Below are positions 1 to 7,698 of a stretch of DNA of 17,171 bases, piece after piece. Under the pieces are notes generated by a model. The model made no database searches. It was not told where the DNA came from and saw only the letters and a list, made by a program, of their open reading frames with translations. Each line of letters opens with the position of its first letter. The stretch's first letter is position 1. The translations under genes were made by a program, and so were the position numbers. Origin of the DNA: Phyllobacteriaceae bacterium (lineage in GTDB: Bacteria; Pseudomonadota; Alphaproteobacteria; Rhizobiales; Ancalomicrobiaceae); assembly GCA_012517025.1 (NCBI GenBank), contig JAAYVT010000103.1, positions 1 through 17,171 of the forward strand. The letters run 5' to 3'.

Positions 1-825
1 CGCGATCTCGTCGATCCCGAGGCCGGTCTCGGCCGCCACCTCGGCGAGGTCGGCGAAGCGGGCGGTCGCCTCCAGCGCCGCCTCGAGGCCGGCGGTGTGG
101 TCGGCGACGAAGGCGGCGTCGCGGGCACCGGCGCGGTCGAGGGCGTGCAGCAGGCCGGCGAAGAGCGCGACGTCGGAGCCCGGCATCAGCGACAGATGCC
201 GGTCGGCGATCTCGCTGGTGGCGGTGCGGCGCGGATCGAGCACGATCACTCTCGTCCCGCGCGCGGCCTTGGCGGCGGCGATGCGCTGGAACAGGATCGG
301 GTGGCACCAAGCGAGATTGGAGCCGACCAGCACGACCAGATCGGCGGTGTCGAGATCCTCGTAGGTGCCGGGCACGGTGTCGGTGCCGAAGGCCCGCTTG
401 TGGCCGGCGACCGAGGAGGCCATGCACAGGCGCGAATTGGTGTCGATGTTGGCGGAGCCGACGAAGCCCTTCATCAGCTTGTTGGCGACGTAATAGTCCT
501 CGGTCAGAATCTGGCCGGAGACGTAGAGGGCGACCGAGTCCGGCCCGTGGTCGCGGATCGCGGCGCCGAATTCGCTCGCGATGCGATCGAGCGCCTCGTC
601 CCAGGAGACCTGTCTGCCTGCGATCTCCGGATGGGTCAGGCGGCCTTCCGGGGTCAGTGTCTCGGCGAGCGTCGAGCCCTTGATGCAGAGGCGGCCGAAA
701 TTCGCCGGATGATCGGGATCGCCGGAGATGGCGACCGTCCCGTCGGCGTGCACGTCCGCCTTCACGCCGCAGCCGGTGCCGCAGTAGGGGCAGGTGGTGA
801 GAGTCGAACGGACGATGTCGGACAT
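1..825 (-). CDS. nasA: Assimilatory nitrate reductase catalytic subunit, N-terminal part
   Basis: This gene encodes the cytosolic molybdenum enzyme that reduces nitrate to nitrite. Only the first 275 codons are present; the frame is open through the left edge. The N-terminus carries the [4Fe-4S] ligands Cys12, Cys15, Cys19 (CPYCGTGCGV) and Cys47 (LCIKG). The motif NSRLCMAS places the expected molybdenum-ligating cysteine at Cys134, as in the NasA/NapA group. There is no Tat signal before the first cluster motif, which fits an assimilatory cytosolic enzyme rather than periplasmic NapA. The ATG at 825 is preceded by GAGGGA six bases upstream. It is the last visible gene of the operon and lies 97 nt after nirD, across a strong hairpin. 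Formate dehydrogenase alpha subunits share the fold, but nirBD and nrt context plus the motif spacing favour NasA. Whether it has the C-terminal [2Fe-2S] extension of some NasA proteins cannot be seen. Confidence 0.95.
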   Translation of the reverse strand, partial: MSDIVRSTLTTCPYCGTGCGVKADVHADGTVAISGDPDHPANFGRLCIKGSTLAETLTPEGRLTHPEIAGRQVSWDEALDRIASEFGAAIRDHGPDSVALYVSGQILTEDYYVANKLMKGFVGSANIDTNSRLCMASSVAGHKRAFGTDTVPGTYEDLDTADLVVLVGSNLAWCHPILFQRIAAAKAARGTRVIVLDPRRTATSEIADRHLSLMPGSDVALFAGLLHALDRAGARDAAFVADHTAGLEAALEATARFADLAEVAAETGLGIDEIA

Positions 826-840
826 GCGGCATCCCTCGCG

Positions 841-857
841 CCGACCGGGCGGGTCGG
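841..857 (-). repeat. Small hairpin just before the nasA ribosome-binding site
   Basis: An inverted repeat with arms CCGACC and GGTCGG (841-846 and 852-857) and a 5-base loop lies about 15 nt upstream of the nasA start. In the nasA transcript it would sit directly 5' of the GAGGGA ribosome-binding site. It is short, and chance is possible in DNA this rich in GC. Confidence 0.4.
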
Positions 858-884
858 ACGTTGCAACGGTGATGGTGGTGATGC

Positions 885-913
885 GCGGCCGGGCGGGGTC
901 GTCGCCCGGCCGC
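885..913 (-). repeat. Strong intercistronic hairpin between nirD and nasA
   Basis: A perfect 11-bp GC-only inverted repeat (885-895 and 903-913) has a 7-base loop and starts 7 nt after the nirD stop codon. On the transcribed strand it is not followed by a run of T, so it does not look like an ordinary intrinsic terminator. A role in mRNA end protection or in lowering downstream expression is an inference. A similar hairpin separates nrtA from nrtB. Confidence 0.65.
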
Positions 914-920
914 TCTTTCT

Positions 921-1253
921 TCACTCGGCGGCGACGGCTTTCCTCGGCAGGCCGAGGCGGACGCGGTCGGCCTCGATCACCACCGGGAACTCCTCGGCGC
1001 AGCCCTCGTCGGCACCGGTCGCCTTTCCGTTCTCCAGGTCGATGACCCAGTTGTGCAGCGGACAGGCGACCTTGCGGCCGTGAACGATGCCCTCGGAGAG
1101 CGGGCCGCCCTTGTGCGGGCACTTGTTCTCCAGCGCGAAGACGGCGTCGTCGGCGGTGCGGAAGACCGCGATCTCGCGTGCGCCGATGCGCACGGTGCGG
1201 GCGCCGAGCTTCGGCAGGTCGTCGAAGGCGCAGATGTCGTACCAGGCGGTCAT
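921..1253 (-). CDS. nirD: Nitrite reductase (NADH) small subunit, Rieske-type
   Basis: The 110-residue protein is the small partner of NirB in the cytosolic NADH-dependent reduction of nitrite to ammonium. Its Rieske fold keeps all four expected [2Fe-2S] ligands: Cys45 and His47 (CPHKGG) and Cys64 and His67 (CPLHNW). The E. coli NirD lacks this cluster, so this protein belongs to the cluster-bearing type. The length fits the family (about 105-120 residues). The ATG at 1253 lies 20 nt after the nirB stop with GGGAGGCGAGG before it, so the longer open frame that runs back into nirB is not used. nasA follows after a 97-nt gap. The identification is firm; electron transfer through this cluster to NirB is inferred from the ligands. 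Confidence 0.95.
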   Translation of the reverse strand: MTAWYDICAFDDLPKLGARTVRIGAREIAVFRTADDAVFALENKCPHKGGPLSEGIVHGRKVACPLHNWVIDLENGKATGADEGCAEEFPVVIEADRVRLGLPRKAVAAE

Positions 1254-1273
1254 GATTTCCTCGCCTCCCGGGG

Positions 1274-3715
1274 TCATTCGGCGGCCAACGGCTGCACGAT
1301 GGTGATGGGGGAGAACTCGTGCGCCTCGAAACCGGCGACACGCTCCGCCCACGGATCGACCTGAGCGAACTTCTGGGAGAAGAGGAACCGCTGCCAATAG
1401 GCCTTGCGGGTCGCCTCGTCCGCGACGATCGCTTGCTTGATCGCGTCGAGGCCGACGCGCTCCTGCCACTTGTAGATGCGCTCGAGGTACCAGGCGCCCT
1501 CGCGATACATCTGCAGCACGGCGCCGGAGTACTCGAGCACCTCCTCCTCGGTGTCGACGTGACAGAGGAGATCGGTCGCCCGGACGTGCAGGCCGGCGGC
1601 GCCGGAGATGTGCAGGTCGAAGCCACTGTCGACGCAGATCACGCCGATGTCCTTGACGGTCGCCTCCGAGCAGTTGCGCGGGCAGCCGGACACGGCGAGC
1701 TTGACCTTCGCCGGGGTCCACGAGCCCCACATCAGCTTCTCGAGCTGGATGCCGAGATCCATCGAGTTCTGGGTACCGAAGCGGCACCATTCCTTGCCGA
1801 CGCAGGTCTTCACCGTGCGCAGGCCCTTGGAATAGGCGTGGCCGGAGACCAGACCGGCGTCGTTCAGATCCTTCCAGATCGCCGGCAGGTTCTCCTTGGC
1901 CACCCCGAGCAGGTCGATGCGCTGACCGCCGGTCATCTTCACCGTCGGCACGGCGTGCTTGTCGGCGATGTCGGCGATGGCGCGCAGCTCGGCCGCCGAG
2001 GTCAGGCCGCCCCACATGCGCGGGACGACGGAGAAGGTGCCGTCCTTCTGGATGTTGGCGTGGACGCGCTCGTTGATGAAGCGCGAACGGCCGTCGTCGA
2101 CGTATTCGCCGGGGAAGTCGCAGACGAGGTAGTAGTTGAGCGCCGGCCGGCAGGTGGCGCAGCCACCCGGGGTCTTCCAGCCGAGCTCCTGCATGACGGC
2201 GGGGATCGCCTTCAGCTGCTTGGCGCGGATCGCCTCGCGGACCTCGCCGTGGGTCAGCTCGGTGCACTTGCACATCGTCTTGCGCGCCGCGCCCTTGAAG
2301 GCGTCGCCGAGGGTGAAGGCGAGCACCTGCTCGACCTTCGGGGCGCATTGGCCGCAGGAGGCCGAGGCCTTGGTGACCGCCTTGACCTCGTCGAGGGTGG
2401 TGAGCCCCTGGCCCTTGATCGCCGAGACGATCGCCCCCTTGCAGACGCCGTTGCAGCCGCAGATCTCCGCCTCATCCGGCAAGGCTGCAACGGCCGCCAT
2501 AGGGTCCAGGGAGGCGCCCCCCTGGTAGGACTGGCCGAAGATCAGCGTGTCGCGCATGTCCGAGACGTCGGTGCCGTCGCGGATCAGATCGAAGTACCAG
2601 CCGCCCTCGGCGGTGTCGCCGTACATCACGGCGCCGACCATGCGGTCGCCTTCCAGCACCACGCGGCGATAGACGCCGCGGGCGGGATCGCGCAGCACGA
2701 TGTCCTCGCGGCCTTGCGCCTCCTGGAAGTCGCCGGCGGAGAAGAGATCGCAGCCGGTGACCTTGAGCTTGGTGGAGAGCTCCTTCGGGCGGAAGGCGGC
2801 CTCCTCGCCGAGCAGGGTCTTGGCGACCACCTTGGCCTGATCGTAGAGCGGGGCGACGAGGCCGAAGAGCAGGCCCTCGAACTCGACGCATTCGCCGACG
2901 GCGAGGACGTCCGGGTCGGAGGTCAGCATCGCGGCGTTCACCTTGACGCCGCGCCCGACGTCGAGACCCGCCTCCTTGGCGAGCCGGGTCTCCGGGCGGA
3001 TGCCGACCGCCATCACGACGAGATCGGCCGGGATCACGGTGCCGTCGGCGAGCTCGACGCCCTCGACTTTCTCGCTGCCCAGGATCGCCTTGGTCGAGGC
3101 GTTGGTCAGCACCTCGATGCCGCGCTTCTCGAGATCGCGGCGCAGCAACCAGCCGGCCGCCTCGTCGAGCTGACGCTCCATCAGGTGGCCCATCAGATGG
3201 ATCACCGTCACCTGCATGCCGCGCAGGCGCAGGCCCGCCGCCGCCTCGAGACCGAGCAGGCCGCCGCCGATCACCACGGCGCGGGCGCCGGGGGTGCCGG
3301 AGGCCTCGATCATGGCGTTGGTGTCCTCGAGGTCGCGGTAGGCGACCACGCCCTTCAGGTCCTTGCCCGGAACGGGAATGATGAAGGGCGCCGAGCCGGT
3401 GGCGATCAGCAGCTTGTCGTAGGAGACCGCGCCGTTCTCGCCGGTGACGGTCTTCGCCGTCGTGTCGATCGCGACGACGCGCTCGCCGAAGCGGCAGGCG
3501 ACTTTGTTGGCCGCGTACCAATTCTCGTCGTGGGTGACGATCTCGGCAAAGCTCTTCTCACCGGACAGGACCGGCGAAAGCATGATGCGGTTGTAGTTGC
3601 CGCGCGGTTCGGCGTTGAACAGCGTCACTTCGTAGGCGGAAGCGTCGGCCTCGAAGAGATGTTCGAGCGCTCGGCCGGAGGCCATGCCGGCGCCGATGAC
3701 GACGAGTTTCTGCAT
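1274..3715 (-). CDS. nirB: Nitrite reductase (NADH) large subunit
   Basis: The 813-residue cytosolic enzyme reduces nitrite to ammonium with NADH. The N-terminal flavin reductase module begins with the FAD-binding motif VIGAGMASG (6-14) and has an NAD-binding GGGLLGLEAA at about 150-159. A Bfd-like [2Fe-2S] domain follows with Cys419, Cys421, Cys454 and Cys457, then a second similar cysteine set at 482, 484, 519 and 522. The sulfite/nitrite reductase half ends with the siroheme-[4Fe-4S] ligands Cys638, Cys644, Cys678 and Cys682 (C-x5-C and C-x3-C). Domain order and length match full NirB proteins, with no sign of damage. The ATG at 3715 lies 12 nt after the GAF gene stop; its GAGGAA ribosome-binding site overlaps that stop codon (TGAGGAA), suggesting translational coupling. 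nirD follows 20 nt downstream. Confidence 0.97.
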   Translation of the reverse strand: MQKLVVIGAGMASGRALEHLFEADASAYEVTLFNAEPRGNYNRIMLSPVLSGEKSFAEIVTHDENWYAANKVACRFGERVVAIDTTAKTVTGENGAVSYDKLLIATGSAPFIIPVPGKDLKGVVAYRDLEDTNAMIEASGTPGARAVVIGGGLLGLEAAAGLRLRGMQVTVIHLMGHLMERQLDEAAGWLLRRDLEKRGIEVLTNASTKAILGSEKVEGVELADGTVIPADLVVMAVGIRPETRLAKEAGLDVGRGVKVNAAMLTSDPDVLAVGECVEFEGLLFGLVAPLYDQAKVVAKTLLGEEAAFRPKELSTKLKVTGCDLFSAGDFQEAQGREDIVLRDPARGVYRRVVLEGDRMVGAVMYGDTAEGGWYFDLIRDGTDVSDMRDTLIFGQSYQGGASLDPMAAVAALPDEAEICGCNGVCKGAIVSAIKGQGLTTLDEVKAVTKASASCGQCAPKVEQVLAFTLGDAFKGAARKTMCKCTELTHGEVREAIRAKQLKAIPAVMQELGWKTPGGCATCRPALNYYLVCDFPGEYVDDGRSRFINERVHANIQKDGTFSVVPRMWGGLTSAAELRAIADIADKHAVPTVKMTGGQRIDLLGVAKENLPAIWKDLNDAGLVSGHAYSKGLRTVKTCVGKEWCRFGTQNSMDLGIQLEKLMWGSWTPAKVKLAVSGCPRNCSEATVKDIGVICVDSGFDLHISGAAGLHVRATDLLCHVDTEEEVLEYSGAVLQMYREGAWYLERIYKWQERVGLDAIKQAIVADEATRKAYWQRFLFSQKFAQVDPWAERVAGFEAHEFSPITIVQPLAAE

Positions 3716-3727
3716 GGGTTCGGTTCC

Positions 3728-4666
3728 TCAGCAGTACCAGGCGACGATGTGGGCGATCTCGCCGTCGCGGTGGATCGGCAGCGCGACCATCCGCTCGTAG
3801 TCGGCGGGCAGGCCGGCCTTGCCGGTTTCGACGACCGGCAGACCGGAGCCGAGGACGCGGCCGATCGGACCGGCCCAGGCCTGGGCGCGGCGCGGCGTGC
3901 CGGTCTCGTCGACCCACAGCGGCCCCTCGCGCTCACAGATGCCGTCGATCAGCACCGCGTCCTTCTTCGAGCCGACGACCGCCGAACGGGCATCCCAGAT
4001 CTCGAAGCGGCGGGCGATCGGGGTGCCGCGCGCCGACAGGAGCGTCAGCACCCAGGTGTCGCCGGTCGGCACCGGCACCGGCAGGCCGAGGCCGGTGGTC
4101 AGCCCCGCCTTGCCGGCGGCGTCGGCGCGGATGAAGCGATAGCCGGAGCCGAGATCGCGCATCAGCATCGGCGTCTCGGACGCCCACACGCCGCCGGGCA
4201 GGCCCTGGCCGCGCGGGAAGTGGGTGTGCTTCGACACCCATTCGAAATGCTTGGCGGCGCCGTACCAACCGTCGTCGAGCATGAGCAGATCGTTCTGCTC
4301 GTGCCAGACCTCGATCGCACCGGTGCGGACCTCGTCGTCGCCGCACAGCACCACCAGCACCGCCTTGAGCTTCTCGCCGTCGAACACCGGCACCGCGACC
4401 GCGCTGGTCAGCCCGGCGGCGGTCGCCGCCTCGGTGCGCAGGAAGTACGAGCCCTCGAAGCCCTTCAGCACCACCGGCCGTGCTTCCGCCCAGGCCTTGC
4501 CGGGCAGGCCGGCGCCCTTGGCGAAACGGGTGGCGACGGAGGCGGCGGCGAAGTCCTTCAAGTCGCCGTAGTCGCCGGTCGACAACACCAGCTCGTCGCC
4601 CTCCGGCACCCAGACTTCCGAAACCTGAATGAAGGTCGGAACCGACCGATCCAAAACCTCGTCCAT
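3728..4666 (-). CDS. Uncharacterised GAF-repeat protein within the nitrate operon
   Basis: No specific function is recognised. The 312-residue protein has no signal peptide or membrane segment, so it is probably cytosolic. It holds two related GAF-like repeats, about 27-124 and 127-227. Both share the pattern F-x-x-G-x-GLPG-x-x-W, then F-x-R-x-x-A-A-x-x-AGLT and a VPV strand: FAKGAGLPGKAW (48-59) pairs with FPRGQGLPGGVW (150-161), and AATAAGLTSAVAVPV (80-94) with AAGKAGLTTGLGLPV (183-197). A weaker, shorter third copy may occupy 228-312 (GPIGRVLGSGLPVVETG, then VALPIHRDGEIAHIVAWYC at the end). GAF domains usually bind small ligands or cofactors, but no kinase, cyclase or DNA-binding output domain is attached. 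The start is firm: its ATG overlaps the ATPase stop as TGATG, and nirB starts 12 nt downstream. The position between transporter and reductase suggests a sensing, regulatory or assembly role in nitrate assimilation (inference). Confidence 0.85.
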   Translation of the reverse strand: MDEVLDRSVPTFIQVSEVWVPEGDELVLSTGDYGDLKDFAAASVATRFAKGAGLPGKAWAEARPVVLKGFEGSYFLRTEAATAAGLTSAVAVPVFDGEKLKAVLVVLCGDDEVRTGAIEVWHEQNDLLMLDDGWYGAAKHFEWVSKHTHFPRGQGLPGGVWASETPMLMRDLGSGYRFIRADAAGKAGLTTGLGLPVPVPTGDTWVLTLLSARGTPIARRFEIWDARSAVVGSKKDAVLIDGICEREGPLWVDETGTPRRAQAWAGPIGRVLGSGLPVVETGKAGLPADYERMVALPIHRDGEIAHIVAWYC

Positions 4667-6480
4667 CACGCGGCCTCCTTGCCGTCGGTGTTCGTCTTCG
4701 CGGCCGCCGGCGCGGTCGCGGTCGCGGCCGGGGCGTGGGCGTGGGCGCCCTTCTCGTATTCTTCCAGGAAGCTCAGGACCTGCTCGCGGTAGGCGTAGTA
4801 GTCGGGGTGGGCGAGCAGGGCTTTGCGCGAGCGCGGGCGCGGCAGGTCGACGTCGAGGACGCGGCCGATCTGGGCGTTGGGCCCGTTGGTCATCATCACC
4901 ACCCGGTCGGCGAGCAGGATCGCCTCGTCGACGTCGTGGGTGACGCAGATCGCGGTGACCTGGGTGCGGGTCCACACCTCCATCAACACTTCCTGCAACT
5001 GCCAGCGGGTGAGGCTGTCGAGCATGCCGAAGGGCTCGTCGAGGAGGAGAAGCTTCGGCGACAGCGCGAAGGCGCGGGCGATGCCGACGCGCTGGCGCAT
5101 GCCGTTCGACATGTCGGAGGCCGGCTTGTCGATGGCGTCGGCGAGACCGACGCGGGCGAGGTAATATTCGGCGACCTCGGCCTTCTCGGCGCGGCTGGCG
5201 GTCGGATAGACCTCGTCGCAACCGAGCAGGACGTTCTCCTTGGCGGTCAGCCAGGGGAACAGGCTCGGCGCCTGGAACACCACGGCGCGGTCGGGACCGG
5301 CCTGATGGACCTCGCGGCCGTCGAGGACGATGCCGCCCATCGACACGTCGGTGAGGCCGGCGACCATGGTGAGCACGGTCGACTTGCCGCAGCCGGAGTG
5401 GCCGATCAGCGAGATGAACTCGCCACGCTTCATGTTGAGGTCGAAGCCGTCGACGACGGTGAGCGGTCCCTTCGGGGTCGGGTAGATCTTCTTGACCTCG
5501 TCGAACTCGACGTAGCGCTCGACGATGCCGGTCTTCGGCCGCGCCGCCTCGGCCCAGGCCTTGGGCAGCGGATCGCCGGCCTTGATCGCGGCGCGGGCCT
5601 CACGGGCCGCCGCCTTGACCTTGGCGACGTCCTCGCGGAAGTGCACCGGGATCACCTCCGGCAGATGCCGACCGTCGTCCTCGCCGTCGCCCTGCTCGAT
5701 GCCCATGTCCATGAGGCACTGGGTGATCTCGTTGCGCAGGCGCTTGAACTCGATGTCGTGGTTGGAGGCCGAACGATCGCGCGGACGCGGCAGGTCGATG
5801 ACGAATTCCTTGGCCAGCGTCGCGCCGGGACCGACGGTCAGCGGAATGACGCGGTCGGCGAGCAGCAGCGCCTCGTCGACGTCGTTGGTGATGAGGACGA
5901 CGGTCTTCTTGTCCTCTTCCCAGATGCGCTCGATCTCCTCGCCGAGCTTCGCCCGGGTCAGCGCGTCGAGGGCGGAGAGCGGCTCGTCGAGCAGCAGCAC
6001 CTCCGGGCTCATGGCGAGCGCCCGGGCGATGCCGACGCGCTGGCGCATGCCGCCGGAGAGTTCGGCCGGCTTGCGGTCACGGGCATGGCTGAGCCCGACC
6101 ATGGCGATGTATTTGGCGACGCGCGCCTCCCGCTCCTCGACCGAGGCCTTGGGGAACACCGTCTCCACCGCCAGCATGATGTTGCCGTGGACGGAGAGCC
6201 AAGGCATCAGCGAATAGGACTGGAAGACCAGGCCGCGATCCGGCCCCGGCGCGGTGACCGGCTCGCCGCGCATCAGCACCTCGCCGGTGTCCGGGGTGAC
6301 GAGGCCGGCGATGGTCGAGATCAGCGTCGTCTTGCCGGAGCCGGAGAAGCCGAGGATGGCGACGAACTCGCCCTCCTTGATCGTCAGGTTCACGTCGGCG
6401 AGGACGTGGGTCACGCCGTTGCCCGAGCCGTAGCTCTTGGAGACGTGTTTCAGTTCGAGGATCGGGGTCGCTTCGGTCAT
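4666..6480 (-). CDS. Nitrate/nitrite ABC transporter, tandem ATP-binding domains
   Basis: The 604-residue protein fuses two NrtD/SsuB-type ATPase domains that would power uptake through NrtB, on the inner face of the membrane. Domain 1 (about 7-235) has Walker A GFSGSGKT (44-51), Q-loop Gln87, signature LSGGM (141-145) and Walker B VLLLDE (161-166). At its H-loop Asn199 (ITNDVDEA) replaces the usual histidine. Domain 2 (about 322-550) has Walker A GHSGCGKS (360-367), Gln403, an altered signature MSNGM (457-461), Walker B ending DE (481-482) and a normal His515 (VTHDVDEA). A linker of about 85 residues joins them, and the C-terminus is a short Ala/His/Pro-rich tail. In cyanobacteria NrtC and NrtD are separate proteins; this looks like a single-chain equivalent, so nrtDC is only a working name. 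The ATG at 6480 follows GGGGGAG, 11 nt after nrtB. The stop overlaps the GAF gene start. Transport of another anion cannot be excluded from the ATPase alone. Confidence 0.92.
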   Translation of the reverse strand: MTEATPILELKHVSKSYGSGNGVTHVLADVNLTIKEGEFVAILGFSGSGKTTLISTIAGLVTPDTGEVLMRGEPVTAPGPDRGLVFQSYSLMPWLSVHGNIMLAVETVFPKASVEEREARVAKYIAMVGLSHARDRKPAELSGGMRQRVGIARALAMSPEVLLLDEPLSALDALTRAKLGEEIERIWEEDKKTVVLITNDVDEALLLADRVIPLTVGPGATLAKEFVIDLPRPRDRSASNHDIEFKRLRNEITQCLMDMGIEQGDGEDDGRHLPEVIPVHFREDVAKVKAAAREARAAIKAGDPLPKAWAEAARPKTGIVERYVEFDEVKKIYPTPKGPLTVVDGFDLNMKRGEFISLIGHSGCGKSTVLTMVAGLTDVSMGGIVLDGREVHQAGPDRAVVFQAPSLFPWLTAKENVLLGCDEVYPTASRAEKAEVAEYYLARVGLADAIDKPASDMSNGMRQRVGIARAFALSPKLLLLDEPFGMLDSLTRWQLQEVLMEVWTRTQVTAICVTHDVDEAILLADRVVMMTNGPNAQIGRVLDVDLPRPRSRKALLAHPDYYAYREQVLSFLEEYEKGAHAHAPAATATAPAAAKTNTDGKEAA

Positions 6481-6491
6481 CGTCTCCCCCC

Positions 6492-7586
6492 TCAGCGCTT
6501 GGCGGAGAAGGTGAAGGCGGCCTGCAGCGCGTACATCACGCGGTCGAGCAGGAAGCCGATGATGCCGATGGTGAACACCGCCACCATGATGCGGGCGAGC
6601 GAGGACGACGAGCCGTTCTGGAACTCGTCCCACACGAACTTGCCGAGGCCGGGGTTCTGGGCGAGCATTTCGGCGGCGATCAGCACCATCCAGCCCACGC
6701 CCAGCGACAGGCGCATGCCGGTGAAGATCAGCGGCAACGACGACGGGATGACAAGCTTGAACACCTTCTTGGCCCAGCCGAGGCGCAGCACCTTGGCGAC
6801 GTTCATCAGGTCCTTGTCGATCGAGGCGACGCCGAGCGAGGTGTTGATCAGGGTCGGCCACAGCGAGCACAGCGTCACCGTGATCGCCGAGACGAGGAAC
6901 GACTTCTCGAACATCGGGTCGGACGAGGTGTAGAGGGCGGAGACCACCATCGTCACCAGCGGCAGCCAGGCGAGCGGGCTCACGGGCTTGAAGATCTGGA
7001 CGAAGGGATTAATCGCGGCGTTCACCGTCGGCGACAGGCCGGCGACGATGCCGAGCGGGATGGCGACGACGGTGCCGATCAGGAAGCCGGTGAACACCGT
7101 CCGGAGCGACGTCAGGATCTTGTCGATGTAGGTCGGCTTGCCGACGTAGGACCGGACCTTGATCTCGGCCTTGGGATCGGCGGCGCGGATCTCGGCGTTG
7201 CGCTTGTCCTGACGCTCGTAGAAGGCCTTCTCCTTGGCGCGCTCGGCGAAGTGGTCGGACATCAGCACGCCGACCTGCTCCCACACCTCGGCGGGGCCAG
7301 GAATGGCGCCGAGCGAGGTCTGGACGCGCGGCGCCAGAACCGACCACACGCCGAGGAAGATCACCATGGCGAGGACCGGCACGCCGGCCTGTCGCCACAG
7401 CTCCTTCGACTGCGTCTTGACGCTGTCGCCGCCGATCATCTTGAGGATCGGCACGATGAACCCGAGGCCGAGGACCGACAGATAGCCCTCGATCTTGGTG
7501 ATGCGCGAAAACCAGCGCTGGCGGCGGGCTTCGCGTTCGGCGGCCTTCGCGGCATCCGCGGCGAGGGTGTCGGAGGCGATCGTCAT
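6492..7586 (-). CDS. nrtB: Nitrate/nitrite ABC transporter permease
   Basis: The 364-residue inner-membrane protein forms the translocation channel of the nitrate/nitrite importer. Hydrophobic segments occur near 34-51, 68-86, 163-185, 203-220, 229-245, 292-310 and 331-350. Between the second and third is a charged stretch (about 87-155, including SYVGKPTYIDKI), which is a feature I associate with the longer proteobacterial NrtB type. The cytoplasmic EAA-like loop that docks on the ATPase is seen around 258-285 (AKVLRLGWAKKVFKLVIP). The ATG at 7586 is preceded by AAGGA at good spacing. The gene sits between nrtA and the ATPase gene in the usual order. The related taurine/sulfonate permeases (SsuC/TauC) are shorter, and the nitrate reductase context settles the assignment. 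Confidence 0.93.
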   Translation of the reverse strand: MTIASDTLAADAAKAAEREARRQRWFSRITKIEGYLSVLGLGFIVPILKMIGGDSVKTQSKELWRQAGVPVLAMVIFLGVWSVLAPRVQTSLGAIPGPAEVWEQVGVLMSDHFAERAKEKAFYERQDKRNAEIRAADPKAEIKVRSYVGKPTYIDKILTSLRTVFTGFLIGTVVAIPLGIVAGLSPTVNAAINPFVQIFKPVSPLAWLPLVTMVVSALYTSSDPMFEKSFLVSAITVTLCSLWPTLINTSLGVASIDKDLMNVAKVLRLGWAKKVFKLVIPSSLPLIFTGMRLSLGVGWMVLIAAEMLAQNPGLGKFVWDEFQNGSSSSLARIMVAVFTIGIIGFLLDRVMYALQAAFTFSAKR

Positions 7587-7645
7587 GGGTCGTTCCTTCG
7601 AGAAGGCGCATCGGCGCCGATCGGGATCCGGGTCACGTCGAGAGA

Positions 7646-7670
7646 GGGCGGCGCGAAAACCGCGCCGCCT
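7646..7670 (-). repeat. Hairpin between nrtA and nrtB
   Basis: A perfect 9-bp inverted repeat (7647-7655 GGCGGCGCG and 7661-7669 CGCGCCGCC) with a 5-base loop lies in the 112-nt gap between nrtA and nrtB; one further G-T pair can be added. No T-run follows on the minus strand, so it is not a typical terminator. Hairpins after the gene for a binding protein often leave that protein in excess over its membrane partners, as between malE and malF; applying this here is an inference. Confidence 0.6.
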
Positions 7671-7698
7671 CGAGGCTTCGGAAAGCGTCGGATCGGGC

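Noticed and set aside
1319..4792. A plus-strand open frame of 1157 codons antisense to nirB and the GAF gene.
   Set aside because: Such long antisense frames are typical of high-GC codon bias. The product is Ala/Asp/Gly/His-rich with no recognisable domain, while the opposite strand encodes clear enzymes.
4735..6933. A plus-strand open frame of 732 codons antisense to the ATPase and nrtB genes.
   Set aside because: This is a codon-bias shadow of the real minus-strand genes; the composition is low-complexity and there is no start context.
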